Source of the DNA: Bacillota bacterium
Lineage (GTDB): Bacteria; Bacillota; Clostridia; Peptostreptococcales; Acidaminobacteraceae
Reading direction: 5' to 3'
Length of the DNA stretch: 64,000 bases
NCBI GenBank assembly: GCA_024636005.1
Contig: JAGXHV010000032.1
Location: 38,201-102,200, forward strand
Below, piece by piece: positions 43,840-51,473 of this stretch; within the stretch, counting starts at the first letter, position 1; every line of letters starts with the position of its first letter. The position numbers and the translations under genes were made by a program. The notes below the pieces were generated by a model. The model was not told the origin of the DNA. It searched no databases and saw only the letters and a program-made list of their open reading frames with translations.

Positions 43840-44694
43840 ATGCCAAAATTTGATGAAGCACAATTGTTGAACATACTTTGGACAGTGGGTATATCGTTCG
43901 GGATATATATACTCAAAAGCTTGCTTTTAAGGTTTATTCATAAAAGAATTCCAGACTCGGGGATCTATTTTCGTGCAAAAAGAATTATAAATGCAATTGC
44001 ATTTTTACTCTTTATTATTTTTGTCGCTCTGATCTGGTTTAAGAGTGGCGGCTCAGTGATTACTTACTTAGGGCTTTTCTCTGCTGGATTGGCGCTCGCT
44101 ATGAAAGATATTTTGATGAATATCGCTGGTTGGCTCTATATATTACTCAGACAACCATTTGTTGTGGGAGATCGTATCGAGATCGCCGGAATCAAAGGAG
44201 ATGTTATAGATCAAAACATCTTTAAATTTAGAGTCATTGAAGTGGGTAACTGGGTTCATGCTGAACAAAGCACTGGCCGAATCATCCATATTCCAAACTA
44301 TAAAATATTTATGGACCCTTTAGCCAATTATACATTGGGTTTTGATTACATCTGGGATGAAATCAGAGTGGTTGTGACTTTTGAGTGCAATTGGCGTAAA
44401 GCAAAAGGGATCCTTGAGGAAATAGTACATCGATATTCCGACGATTTGGCTGATGATGTTCAAAAAAAGATTTTTGAAACTTCCAGGAAATATCTGGTCT
44501 ATTATAACAATCTCACACCAATAGTATATACAGATGTTACAGAGAGTGGTGTGCAGCTTACAATGCGCTACATATGTGAACCAAAGATGAGAAGATTCAG
44601 CTCCGAGCGCATTTGGGAGGCGGTTTTGGATCGTTTCGGTGCTGAAGTGGACATTGATATCGCATACCCAACCATGAGAAGAATTCAGTTGTAG
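43840..44694 (+). CDS. MscS-type mechanosensitive channel
   Basis: 284 residues. About three hydrophobic segments precede the MscS core: GLFSAGLALAMKDILMNIAGWLYIL is the pore-lining TM3 helix and QPFVVGDRIEIAGIKGDVIDQNIFKFRVIEV is the beta domain. The typical cytoplasmic mixed alpha-beta domain follows (EIRVVVTFECNWRKAKGI). The protein should release solutes on osmotic downshock. Start ATG after tggaggggag, and it is 17 nt before the acyltransferase-like gene downstream. Confidence 0.9.
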   Translation: MPKFDEAQLLNILWTVGISFGIYILKSLLLRFIHKRIPDSGIYFRAKRIINAIAFLLFIIFVALIWFKSGGSVITYLGLFSAGLALAMKDILMNIAGWLYILLRQPFVVGDRIEIAGIKGDVIDQNIFKFRVIEVGNWVHAEQSTGRIIHIPNYKIFMDPLANYTLGFDYIWDEIRVVVTFECNWRKAKGILEEIVHRYSDDLADDVQKKIFETSRKYLVYYNNLTPIVYTDVTESGVQLTMRYICEPKMRRFSSERIWEAVLDRFGAEVDIDIAYPTMRRIQL

Positions 44695-44711
44695 CATATT
44701 AAGGAGCAGAT

Positions 44712-45830
44712 ATGATCCAGATCAAACCAGTACAATCCAAGAAAGAATTCAGGGCATTCGTTGACTTTCCCAACCAACTTTATAAAAACAACCCATACTA
44801 TGTGCCGGAACTGGTATGGGATGGGGTCAAAGCGCTGGATGAGAATGTCAATCCCGCATACGAATTTTGTGTTTCCGAACATTTTTTAGCTTATCAAGAC
44901 GGGGAACTTGTAGGGCGTATCGGGGTGATTATCAATAATAAAAGCAATGACAAGTGGAATCAAAACTATGCAAGGTTCACATGTTTTGATTTTATCGATG
45001 AACTTGAAGTGTCTCGGTTGTTAATGGACGAGGCTGTTAAATGGGCCATGTCCCGTGATATAAAGGCAATACATGGACCGCTGGGGTTTACGGATTTGGA
45101 TCATCAAGGTATGTTGGTCGAAGGTTTTGAGGAGCTTGATATGTATATTACCATATACAATGCACCTTACTATATGGAACATATGATTGCCATGGGGTTT
45201 GAAAAAGACGTGGATTGGATTGAATACCAACTGATTTTTGATCCGATTAAAATCGAAAAATTACACAAAATTGCAGCACGAATGAAAAGTAGAGGTGCCT
45301 TTAAAGTCATTGAATTTAAGAATAAAAAGGAGATACTACCATGGGCTGAATCAGTTTTTAACCTTTACAACATTGCATATGCTCCACTATATGGTATGAC
45401 TGAATTGAATCAAAAGCAGATTGATCTCTATATTAAGACGTTTTTCGGGTTTGTGAATCCAGATTTTATCAAGATTGTGGTCGACAAAGAAGGAGACTTG
45501 GCAGCATTTGCAATTGCAATGCCCTCGCTTTCAAAAGCTATGCAAAAATCCAAAGGACGGCTTTTCCCATTTGGATTCGTTCACATCCTAAAATCCATCA
45601 AAAAAAATGATGCCCTTGATCTTTATCTGATTGCTGTCAAACCAGAATATCAAAATCTAGGCATCAATGGATTGCTCCTGGATAGTATGATGAAAAATGT
45701 CATGGACTATGGGATTCAGTCTGCAGAGACTGGTCCAATGCTTGAAACAAATAATAATATCTTATCGCAGTGGAAATTTTTCAATATCAGACAGCATCGA
45801 AGAAGGCGTGTCTGGAAAAAAAATCTATAA
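44712..45830 (+). CDS. Large GNAT-like acyltransferase family protein (YghO-like)
   Basis: 372 residues. N-terminal YKNNPYYVPELVWDGV, the central HGPLGFTDLDHQGMLVEGFEE and the C-terminal GNAT-like YLIAVKPEYQNLGINGLLL are characteristic of YghO-type GNAT proteins, whose substrate is not established. The protein at 3834 is a more distant member. It starts after aaggagcag, 17 nt behind MscS. The coding end contains, and is followed by, a hairpin repeat and terminator. The convergent MBL gene overlaps its last 6 nt. Confidence 0.8.
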   Translation: MIQIKPVQSKKEFRAFVDFPNQLYKNNPYYVPELVWDGVKALDENVNPAYEFCVSEHFLAYQDGELVGRIGVIINNKSNDKWNQNYARFTCFDFIDELEVSRLLMDEAVKWAMSRDIKAIHGPLGFTDLDHQGMLVEGFEELDMYITIYNAPYYMEHMIAMGFEKDVDWIEYQLIFDPIKIEKLHKIAARMKSRGAFKVIEFKNKKEILPWAESVFNLYNIAYAPLYGMTELNQKQIDLYIKTFFGFVNPDFIKIVVDKEGDLAAFAIAMPSLSKAMQKSKGRLFPFGFVHILKSIKKNDALDLYLIAVKPEYQNLGINGLLLDSMMKNVMDYGIQSAETGPMLETNNNILSQWKFFNIRQHRRRRVWKKNL

Positions 45831-46742
45831 TTTGGTGACTTTGTCATCACCCTGGGACAACTCGAAATAGAGTTGTCCTTTTTTTGATTGTACGATGACC
45901 TTTTCCAAGTCCACAAGATACTGAAGGTGAGCTTTCACAACAGATCTATTTAGCAGGTGTTGTGGAACATTTTCAGAAAGGCTATAGGTCTCAAATAAAA
46001 AGCTGTGGATTTCATCGATGGTATTAGAGCCACTTTCAAGGTGATTTAAAATTAAATTTTGGGTTCTGACCAGTACTTCATTATTTGCATCACACAAATG
46101 ATCAAGATGATCATATATTCCGCCATGGGCGATTACATATCCGTTCGCTTCAAGTGTGCGAAGACGCTCAATGGACTTCAAATGTTCTCCTACATTATAA
46201 GTGAAAATCAGTGGATGTTTTTCAATCATGGATTCAGAAATCAGAGCATCACCCAAAAAAGCTATGCCATCAGGTGTTATTATGCCATACATATTCGGTG
46301 AATGTCCTTTCAATGGCAAAAGAGTAAATAGATGCGATTCACCATTCAGATCAATTTTGATTTCTGTTTCGGTTGTGATGATATGATTCACTTGTGAAGG
46401 TTTGGCAAGCAAAAATTTATTGTGTAGAATTTTTAGTGGAAAAGCACCATATAAATAAGAGGGCTCAAGAATTGGTTGTTCAATGAAGCTGTGCTCCAGT
46501 TCCGGTGCTATGGTGTTCACATCAAATTGTCTCTGGATATATGAATTTCCACCACAATGGTCTGCGTGTGAGTGGGTGTTGAAAATGGCTTTGACATTGA
46601 TGCCTTCAAAATCTCTGATGGCCTTTCGCACACTGGAGTCGTCATTACCAGTATCAATCAGTAATAGATCGTCTCCGACCTTATAACCACCGATTACGAC
46701 TTGTGAGGGGAGAAAATAGCTGTTTCCAAGTATACGTTCCAT
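45825..46742 (-). CDS. MBL-fold metallohydrolase
   Basis: 305 residues. The zinc motif NTHSHADHCGGN (HxHxDH, about residues 56-61) and GHSPNMYGI, FLGDAL and VIAHGG give a full beta-lactamase-fold metal set. The last 60 residues look like a winged-helix DNA-binding-like tail (VPQHLLNRSVVKAHLQYLVDLEKV), common in the Zn-dependent hydrolase subgroup with C-terminal HTH-like region. The ATG follows aaaggagat. The C-terminal GDDKVTKL is encoded by a hairpin repeat, so it may be a recent addition. Substrate unknown. Confidence 0.88.
   Translation of the reverse strand: MERILGNSYFLPSQVVIGGYKVGDDLLLIDTGNDDSSVRKAIRDFEGINVKAIFNTHSHADHCGGNSYIQRQFDVNTIAPELEHSFIEQPILEPSYLYGAFPLKILHNKFLLAKPSQVNHIITTETEIKIDLNGESHLFTLLPLKGHSPNMYGIITPDGIAFLGDALISESMIEKHPLIFTYNVGEHLKSIERLRTLEANGYVIAHGGIYDHLDHLCDANNEVLVRTQNLILNHLESGSNTIDEIHSFLFETYSLSENVPQHLLNRSVVKAHLQYLVDLEKVIVQSKKGQLYFELSQGDDKVTKL
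45831..45854 (+). repeat. 24-bp hairpin repeat, copy 2
   Basis: TTTGGTGACTTTGTCATCAC plus CCTG. It matches the copy at 33921 at 22 of 24 positions and on the minus strand forms the last codons of the MBL gene (GDDKVTKL). Confidence 0.7.
45855..45885 (+). terminator. Terminator within the 3' end of the convergent MBL gene
   Basis: GGACAACTC, loop GAAATA, GAGTTGTCC and seven T, for the acyltransferase gene. Confidence 0.85.
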
Positions 46743-46887
46743 AATATGATCTCCTTTGTTTAGATAGATGGAAATGATTGGCTATGAGAACAGATTAACC
46801 TAAATAAAGTGAAGATTCAATGTTTTCAATTCAAGTTTTTTCTGAAAGCGGGTCAGCTTTCACAATAGCGCAACATTGACGAGATGT

Positions 46888-46989
46888 ATGGACAATTATA
46901 ATATTGAAGAAATCACTTCGAGCATCGATAACCTTTATCAGTTATCTAAGCAACTGGTCTCAGAAATTAAAAGGTATAAAATTCATTAG
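46888..46989 (+). CDS. Possible small ORF (33 residues)
   Basis: ATG-initiated frame MDNYNIEEITSSIDNLY... to a stop inside the end of the convergent ABC gene. It is acidic to basic, with a heptad-like leucine spacing, but has no clear ribosome binding site (gacgagatgt) and no known family. It lies in an otherwise empty 243-nt gap. It may be chance. Confidence 0.2.
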   Translation: MDNYNIEEITSSIDNLYQLSKQLVSEIKRYKIH

Positions 46990-48743
46990 ACAAACTGGGC
47001 ATAATAAAGATCCGCATAATGCCCCTTCATTTTTAGAAGTGTATCGTGTGTCCCCTGTTCAACAATATTTCCATCTTTGACCACCAGAATTTTATCGGCA
47101 TTTTGAATGGTGGAAAGACGGTGTGCGATTACAAATGATGTTTTGCCATGCATGAGCCTATGCATGGCATCTTGTATTTGGAGCTCTGTACGCGTGTCCA
47201 CATTTGATGTAGCTTCGTCGAGTATGAGCATTTTTGAGTTGAGCAACATGGCTCTCGCGATAGTCAATAGTTGTTTTTGACCTTGAGAGATATTGATGCC
47301 ATCTTCATTTAAGATGGTATCATAGCCTTGGGGCAACTGAGTGATATAGTTGTGAATCTTGGAAGCTTTACAAACCTCGATCACTTCTTCAAGTGTAGCT
47401 CCTTTTTTGCCATAGGCTACATTTTCATAGATGGTGCCATTGAAAAGCCAAGTGTCCTGAAGGACCATGGCATAAGCCAGTCTTAGACTTTTTCGGGTGG
47501 CTTTTTTTATGTCCACACCGTCCAGAAAGATGGTTCCGGACGTAGGGTCATAAAAGCGCATGAGCAAGTTGATCAGTGTCGTTTTACCGGCTCCAGTCGG
47601 ACCGACTATGGCAATCAAACTGCCCTTTTCGATTTCTAGACTGAAATCACTAATTACGGTTTGACCAGGAACATAGCCAAAGTTGACATGCTCAAATTTG
47701 ACATTGCCATGCACATCGTCAAAGACATGTGCGTCCTCGATATCGTAAGTTTCAGGTTCCTCATCAATAAGTTTGAAAACCCGTTCTGCGGCTGCCATTG
47801 CAGATTGTAGTTCACTAAGTATGTTGGCAAGTTCATTGATTGGACCTGAGAATTTTCTCGAGTAAAGCACAAATGAAGAAAGATTTCCAAGTGTGAGACG
47901 ACCAAATAAAAACAGTATAGCTCCAAACACACTGACGAGTGAAAGGGATAGGTTGTTGATGAAGTTAACCGATGGGCCTACAGTACTGCTATAAAACTCA
48001 GCGTTATAGTAGGCTTCGACAGCTTCTTCGTTTTTTTCATCGAATCTTTCGATCATACTGACTTCCTGATGATAAGCCTTTATAACTTTTTGACCTGAGA
48101 CTATTTCTTCCACAAAACCGTTCAATTCTCCTAATTTAGCTGATCTTTTTCGAAAAAGAGGTCGGACTTTCCCGGTCATAAATCGGGTGAATAATATCGA
48201 AACCGGTATGGTGACTGCAAAAACAGTCACTAAAACTGGAGATATGATGACCATCATGACAAGCGAGCCGATGACGGTGATGATGCTCGTGAAAATTTGA
48301 ATCAAATCATGGGATAGTGATGTGTTGATAGTATCGATGTCATAAGTGAAACGACTGATGAGATCACCAGTTTGGTGACGGTCGAAATAGCCAACAGGCA
48401 ATTCCGCCATTTTATCAAAGACATCTTTTCTCATTTTAAAAGAGATTTTTTGACTGAGTGAAATCATCAGTAAAGCCAAGAGATAAGAAAAGAATGATGA
48501 GAACACATAAAATAGGATCATATAACCTGTGTAATACATGACTTTATCAAAATTCACCAACCCTTTTCCTGGTGCGATGGCATCAATGGCAAATCCAGAT
48601 AACATCGGGCCGACAAGTGCGAGCAGATTACTGATCAAAGTTAACGACAAAGCCAGGATTAATAGCCATTTGTATCCGTACATATATTGCCATAATCTTT
48701 TGAGGACGGCATATTTGAATTTGGGTTTACTAACTGTGCTCAT
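46986..48743 (-). CDS. ABC transporter, permease-ATPase fusion (half-transporter B, canonical site)
   Basis: 585 residues: six-helix exporter transmembrane domain (about 1-320) and NBD with Walker A GPTGAGKTT, signature ISQGQKQ, Walker B ILILDEATSNVD and H-loop AHRLST. The Walker B is followed by the catalytic Glu (LDEA), unlike its partner. The ATG at 48743 follows gggaggcag; it overlaps the stop of the upstream gene by 14 nt. With the 48730-50451 gene it forms a heterodimeric multidrug-type exporter controlled by the MarR protein upstream. Signature ISQGQ deviates from LSGGQ. Physiological substrate unknown. Confidence 0.92.
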   Translation of the reverse strand: MSTVSKPKFKYAVLKRLWQYMYGYKWLLILALSLTLISNLLALVGPMLSGFAIDAIAPGKGLVNFDKVMYYTGYMILFYVFSSFFSYLLALLMISLSQKISFKMRKDVFDKMAELPVGYFDRHQTGDLISRFTYDIDTINTSLSHDLIQIFTSIITVIGSLVMMVIISPVLVTVFAVTIPVSILFTRFMTGKVRPLFRKRSAKLGELNGFVEEIVSGQKVIKAYHQEVSMIERFDEKNEEAVEAYYNAEFYSSTVGPSVNFINNLSLSLVSVFGAILFLFGRLTLGNLSSFVLYSRKFSGPINELANILSELQSAMAAAERVFKLIDEEPETYDIEDAHVFDDVHGNVKFEHVNFGYVPGQTVISDFSLEIEKGSLIAIVGPTGAGKTTLINLLMRFYDPTSGTIFLDGVDIKKATRKSLRLAYAMVLQDTWLFNGTIYENVAYGKKGATLEEVIEVCKASKIHNYITQLPQGYDTILNEDGINISQGQKQLLTIARAMLLNSKMLILDEATSNVDTRTELQIQDAMHRLMHGKTSFVIAHRLSTIQNADKILVVKDGNIVEQGTHDTLLKMKGHYADLYYAQFV

Positions 48744-50451
48744 CAAAGCTGCCTCCCATCTGGATTTTGTTGATTTCTTGATAATTTTCACAGGACTTCA
48801 TTAAGGATTCGTGTGTTCCGACACCAATTATTTCTCCATCTTCAAGGACTAAAATTTGATTTGCATGCATGATGGAACTGATCCGTTGTGCGACTATGAT
48901 TGTAGTAGTGTCCTTGAAATTCGATTTGATCGACTGTCTAAGGGCCGCATCCGTTTTGTAATCCAGCGCACTGGACGAGTCATCCAGGATCAGTATTTCG
49001 GGATTGGCTGCCAGAGCTCTTGAAATCAATACTCGCTGCTTTTGACCACCACTTAGGTTTGCACCTTTGACGCTTAGTGTGTGGTGAATTCCATCTGCCA
49101 GGGTGTCTATAAATGGACCAGCTTGTGCAAGTTCAGAGGAATACAAAATTTGCTTTGCTTCAAGCTTTCTACCAAAAGCAATGTTCTGGGCAATGGTATC
49201 GGCAAATAGAATGTCGTTTTGAAAGACTATTCCGAACTTCGTATGAAGCTTTACGCGAGGAATGCTTTTGATGTTGGTACCATTCAATCTGATTTCACCT
49301 GATGAAACATCATAAAATCGCATAAGAAGCTGAATGATGCTGGATTTACCGCTTCCTGTCGGACCGATGATTCCGAGTGTCTCACCTTTTTTCACTTCAA
49401 AGTGAAGATCCACCAAATTGTCTTTCTGATTGTGATATGAAAAGTGGACATGATTAAAAGAGATGTGAGCATCCGAAGGGATCGTATCATCTTCAGTGAC
49501 TTTAAGTTCTTCTGGCGCATCGATGACCTCAATGATTCTTTTAAATGAGGCAGTGCCCTTGGAATATAAAATGAAAATTCTACTAATGGAGAGCATTGCA
49601 TTTAGAATTATTGTGAAATAGGTCAGAAAGGCGATGATTGCGCCAGGTGTTGTAAGTCCGCTGTTCACCCTGAGCGCACCAACAATCACAACTAGTGTCA
49701 ATCCTAGATTGAGGAAAAGGTTCATCATGGGGTTCGTGATGGCCATTGTTTTTCCAACAGTCATTTCACTTTTCACAACATCATCATTGGATAGAGAATA
49801 TCGCGTCTTTTCATAATCTGATTTGGACAGTGCTTTGATGACACGGATGCCAGTTATATTTTCTCTTATAACAGTAACCATTCCATCGATTGAAGCCTGA
49901 AGCTTCTGATAAAGAGGAATCCCTTTTGTGGAGACTTTGAAGATTAAAAGACCGATAAGTGGTAAAATGGATATGAGCACCAGGGAAAGAACGGGATCAA
50001 GCGTCAATGTGACAATGATTCCACCGAGTAAAAGGATTGGTGCACGTACGCCGAGTCTTTGCATCATCCCAATCATATGATGGACGTGATAAGTGTCGGA
50101 TGTGAGTCTTGATATCAACGATGGCAAAGTGAACGTGTCAATTTGGCTGCTCGATAGATAGGATATCTTTGAAAAGAGGTCGTGACGGACCTTTCTAGTC
50201 GTATCACGAGCTACTCTTGAGGCCATTCTGTTGGCCACTATGTTGGCCACTATGGCCACGATAGCGCAAAGGACCATCATAAATCCCCAAATCACGATGA
50301 GTTGCATGCTCTCTTCTGGTACGACATAGTCGATCATATAGGCAAGGATCCAGGGAATCAAAAGATCCATGATGGTGCCAGTGAACTTGATGGAGAGTCC
50401 GATTGCCATTCTGGGGAGATAAGGTTTAAGATAAGTACGGAGATTAGTCAT
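48730..50451 (-). CDS. ABC transporter, permease-ATPase fusion (half-transporter A, degenerate site)
   Basis: 573 residues, exporter transmembrane domain followed by NBD with GPTGSGKSS, LSGGQKQR, Walker B ILILDDSSSALD and AQRISS instead of the usual H-loop histidine. The residue after the Walker B Asp is Asp rather than catalytic Glu, and the H-loop His is Gln (VAQR). These changes are the hallmark of the inactive site in heterodimeric exporters such as BmrCD or TM287/288. It starts 4 nt within the end of the marR gene (ATGA overlap), so marR and both ABC genes are one operon. Confidence 0.92.
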   Translation of the reverse strand: MTNLRTYLKPYLPRMAIGLSIKFTGTIMDLLIPWILAYMIDYVVPEESMQLIVIWGFMMVLCAIVAIVANIVANRMASRVARDTTRKVRHDLFSKISYLSSSQIDTFTLPSLISRLTSDTYHVHHMIGMMQRLGVRAPILLLGGIIVTLTLDPVLSLVLISILPLIGLLIFKVSTKGIPLYQKLQASIDGMVTVIRENITGIRVIKALSKSDYEKTRYSLSNDDVVKSEMTVGKTMAITNPMMNLFLNLGLTLVVIVGALRVNSGLTTPGAIIAFLTYFTIILNAMLSISRIFILYSKGTASFKRIIEVIDAPEELKVTEDDTIPSDAHISFNHVHFSYHNQKDNLVDLHFEVKKGETLGIIGPTGSGKSSIIQLLMRFYDVSSGEIRLNGTNIKSIPRVKLHTKFGIVFQNDILFADTIAQNIAFGRKLEAKQILYSSELAQAGPFIDTLADGIHHTLSVKGANLSGGQKQRVLISRALAANPEILILDDSSSALDYKTDAALRQSIKSNFKDTTTIIVAQRISSIMHANQILVLEDGEIIGVGTHESLMKSCENYQEINKIQMGGSFDEHS

Positions 50452-50894
50452 TTGGATTCTCCTTTAACTGAGTTTTCAAGTTTGCTTGATGCTCTGAGCA
50501 TGACTTTTTCCATCATATCAAGTAGCATTTGTTTTTCTTCGGTAGTGAATTCCTCGAGCAGATATTTGTTCCAATCACCTAATATGCCCAAGATTATTGG
50601 GTAAAGAGCCAAACATTTTTCAGTTGGATAGACTTCCATTTGTCTCCGATTCAATACAGATGTTTTTCTTGTAACGAAGCCATTTGCTTCCAAAAGTGAC
50701 AACTGACGTGCCACATTACTTTTATTAACAAATATAATTTTTGAGAGATGATCCTGGCTAATTCCCGGATTTTGACAGATGTTGATGATATAAGTATGCT
50801 GATGTCCATTGAGTCCATATGTACTGAGCATTTCGTCCCGATACAGTACAGCGCAGCGTTCCGTACGTCCTATGTATTTCATTAACGGCTTCAT
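50448..50894 (-). CDS. MarR-family transcriptional regulator
   Basis: 148 residues, winged helix: PGISQDHLSKIIFVNKSNVARQLSLLEANGFV (helices and recognition helix) followed by NRRQMEVYPTEKC (wing), as in MarR/SlyA proteins. The track ORF starts at 51026, but aaaggagct precedes the ATG at 50894 and the promoter and palindrome lie in between. It controls the downstream heterodimeric ABC exporter by operon logic, probably derepressed by exporter substrates. Two Cys at the N-terminal part (ERCAVLY and ICQNPG) may be redox- or metal-active (speculative). Confidence 0.9.
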   Translation of the reverse strand: MKPLMKYIGRTERCAVLYRDEMLSTYGLNGHQHTYIINICQNPGISQDHLSKIIFVNKSNVARQLSLLEANGFVTRKTSVLNRRQMEVYPTEKCLALYPIILGILGDWNKYLLEEFTTEEKQMLLDMMEKVMLRASSKLENSVKGESK

Positions 50895-50912
50895 AATTAA
50901 GCTCCTTTTGAT

Positions 50913-50928
50913 TGTTGCGCGCGCAACA
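50913..50928. promoter_or_regulatory. Perfect 16-bp palindrome, probable MarR operator
   Basis: TGTTGCGCGCGCAACA lies between the marR promoter and the ribosome binding site, 19 nt before the start codon, so bound repressor would sit at or just after the transcription start. Confidence 0.65.
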
Positions 50929-50943
50929 TTTCGAGTCACAAAA

Positions 50944-50972
50944 AGAATAACATTTGGTGATTCTAAAGTCAA
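50944..50972 (-). promoter_or_regulatory. Promoter of the marR-ABC operon
   Basis: On the minus strand TTGACT, 17-bp spacer, TATTCT. Confidence 0.6.
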
Positions 50973-50997
50973 TTCAAAAAAGAAATCTGAATTGCTG

Positions 50998-51026
50998 TTG
51001 ACAATAGTTTGGATAGGTGTTATCAT
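50998..51026 (+). promoter_or_regulatory. Promoter of the cold-shock gene, with long 5' leader
   Basis: TTGACA, 17-bp spacer, TATCAT. It is 131 nt before the start codon, a leader length typical of csp genes with RNA-based thermal control. Confidence 0.6.
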
Positions 51027-51156
51027 AAGTTATTGCTTAAATGAATAGTAAGTAGAATTAACATGTATTATAGAGGGTACAGATTCATCGTGTCGTCCTA
51101 ATTAGAATGTTATTCGTATTACAAGATTTAAGAAAAAAAATTAGGAGGTACACATT

Positions 51157-51360
51157 ATGATGAATGGTACAGTAAAATGGTTTAACTCAGACAAAGGATT
51201 TGGTTTTATTACAGGAGAAGACGGCAGAGATGTTTTCGCTCACTTTTCACAAATCAACTCTGACGGTTTCAGAACTTTAGAAGAAGGCCAAGCGGTTACT
51301 TTTGAAGTAGCTCAAGGTCCTAAAGGTCCTCAAGCTGAGAATATCTCAGTAGTAAGATAG
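51157..51360 (+). CDS. Cold-shock domain protein (CspA family)
   Basis: 67 residues forming one cold-shock domain: [20 protein letters not shown] (RNP-1) and DVFAHFSQI (RNP-2), ending with the usual [10 protein letters not shown]. It binds single-stranded RNA/DNA and acts as an RNA chaperone. The start has two ATGs (51157 or 51160) behind taggaggta. Its long leader after a strong promoter fits temperature-dependent translation control, as known for csp genes. A GC-rich terminator follows the stop directly. Confidence 0.95.
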   Translation: MMNGTVKWFNSDKGFGFITGEDGRDVFAHFSQINSDGFRTLEEGQAVTFEVAQGPKGPQAENISVVR

Positions 51361-51368
51361 TCTTACTT

Positions 51369-51400
51369 GGCGTCATGTGCTTCGGCACATGGCGCTTTTT
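51369..51400 (+). terminator. Rho-independent terminator of the csp gene
   Basis: GCGTCATGTGC, loop TTCG, GCACATGGCGC, then T-run. Confidence 0.9.
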
Positions 51401-51420
51401 AATTTTTTGAACTCAAATCA

Positions 51421-51470
51421 AAAAGGGGTGTTCTAGAAGAATCTAATTTCTTCTGGAACACCCCTTTTCT
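51421..51470 (-). terminator. Bidirectional terminator after the Ca-ATPase gene
   Basis: AAAAGGGGTGTTC and AGAAGAA pair with TTCTTCT and GAACACCCCTTTT; it serves the minus-strand ATPase and backs up the csp terminator. Confidence 0.85.
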
Positions 51471-51473
51471 ATT

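Noticed and set aside
46874-46902. TTGACG-17-TAATAT promoter-like sequence
   Set aside because: It would transcribe only into the 3' end of the convergent ABC gene; no gene follows it.
50895-51026. 44-residue N-terminal extension of MarR
   Set aside because: It covers the promoter and palindrome; no family member has it.
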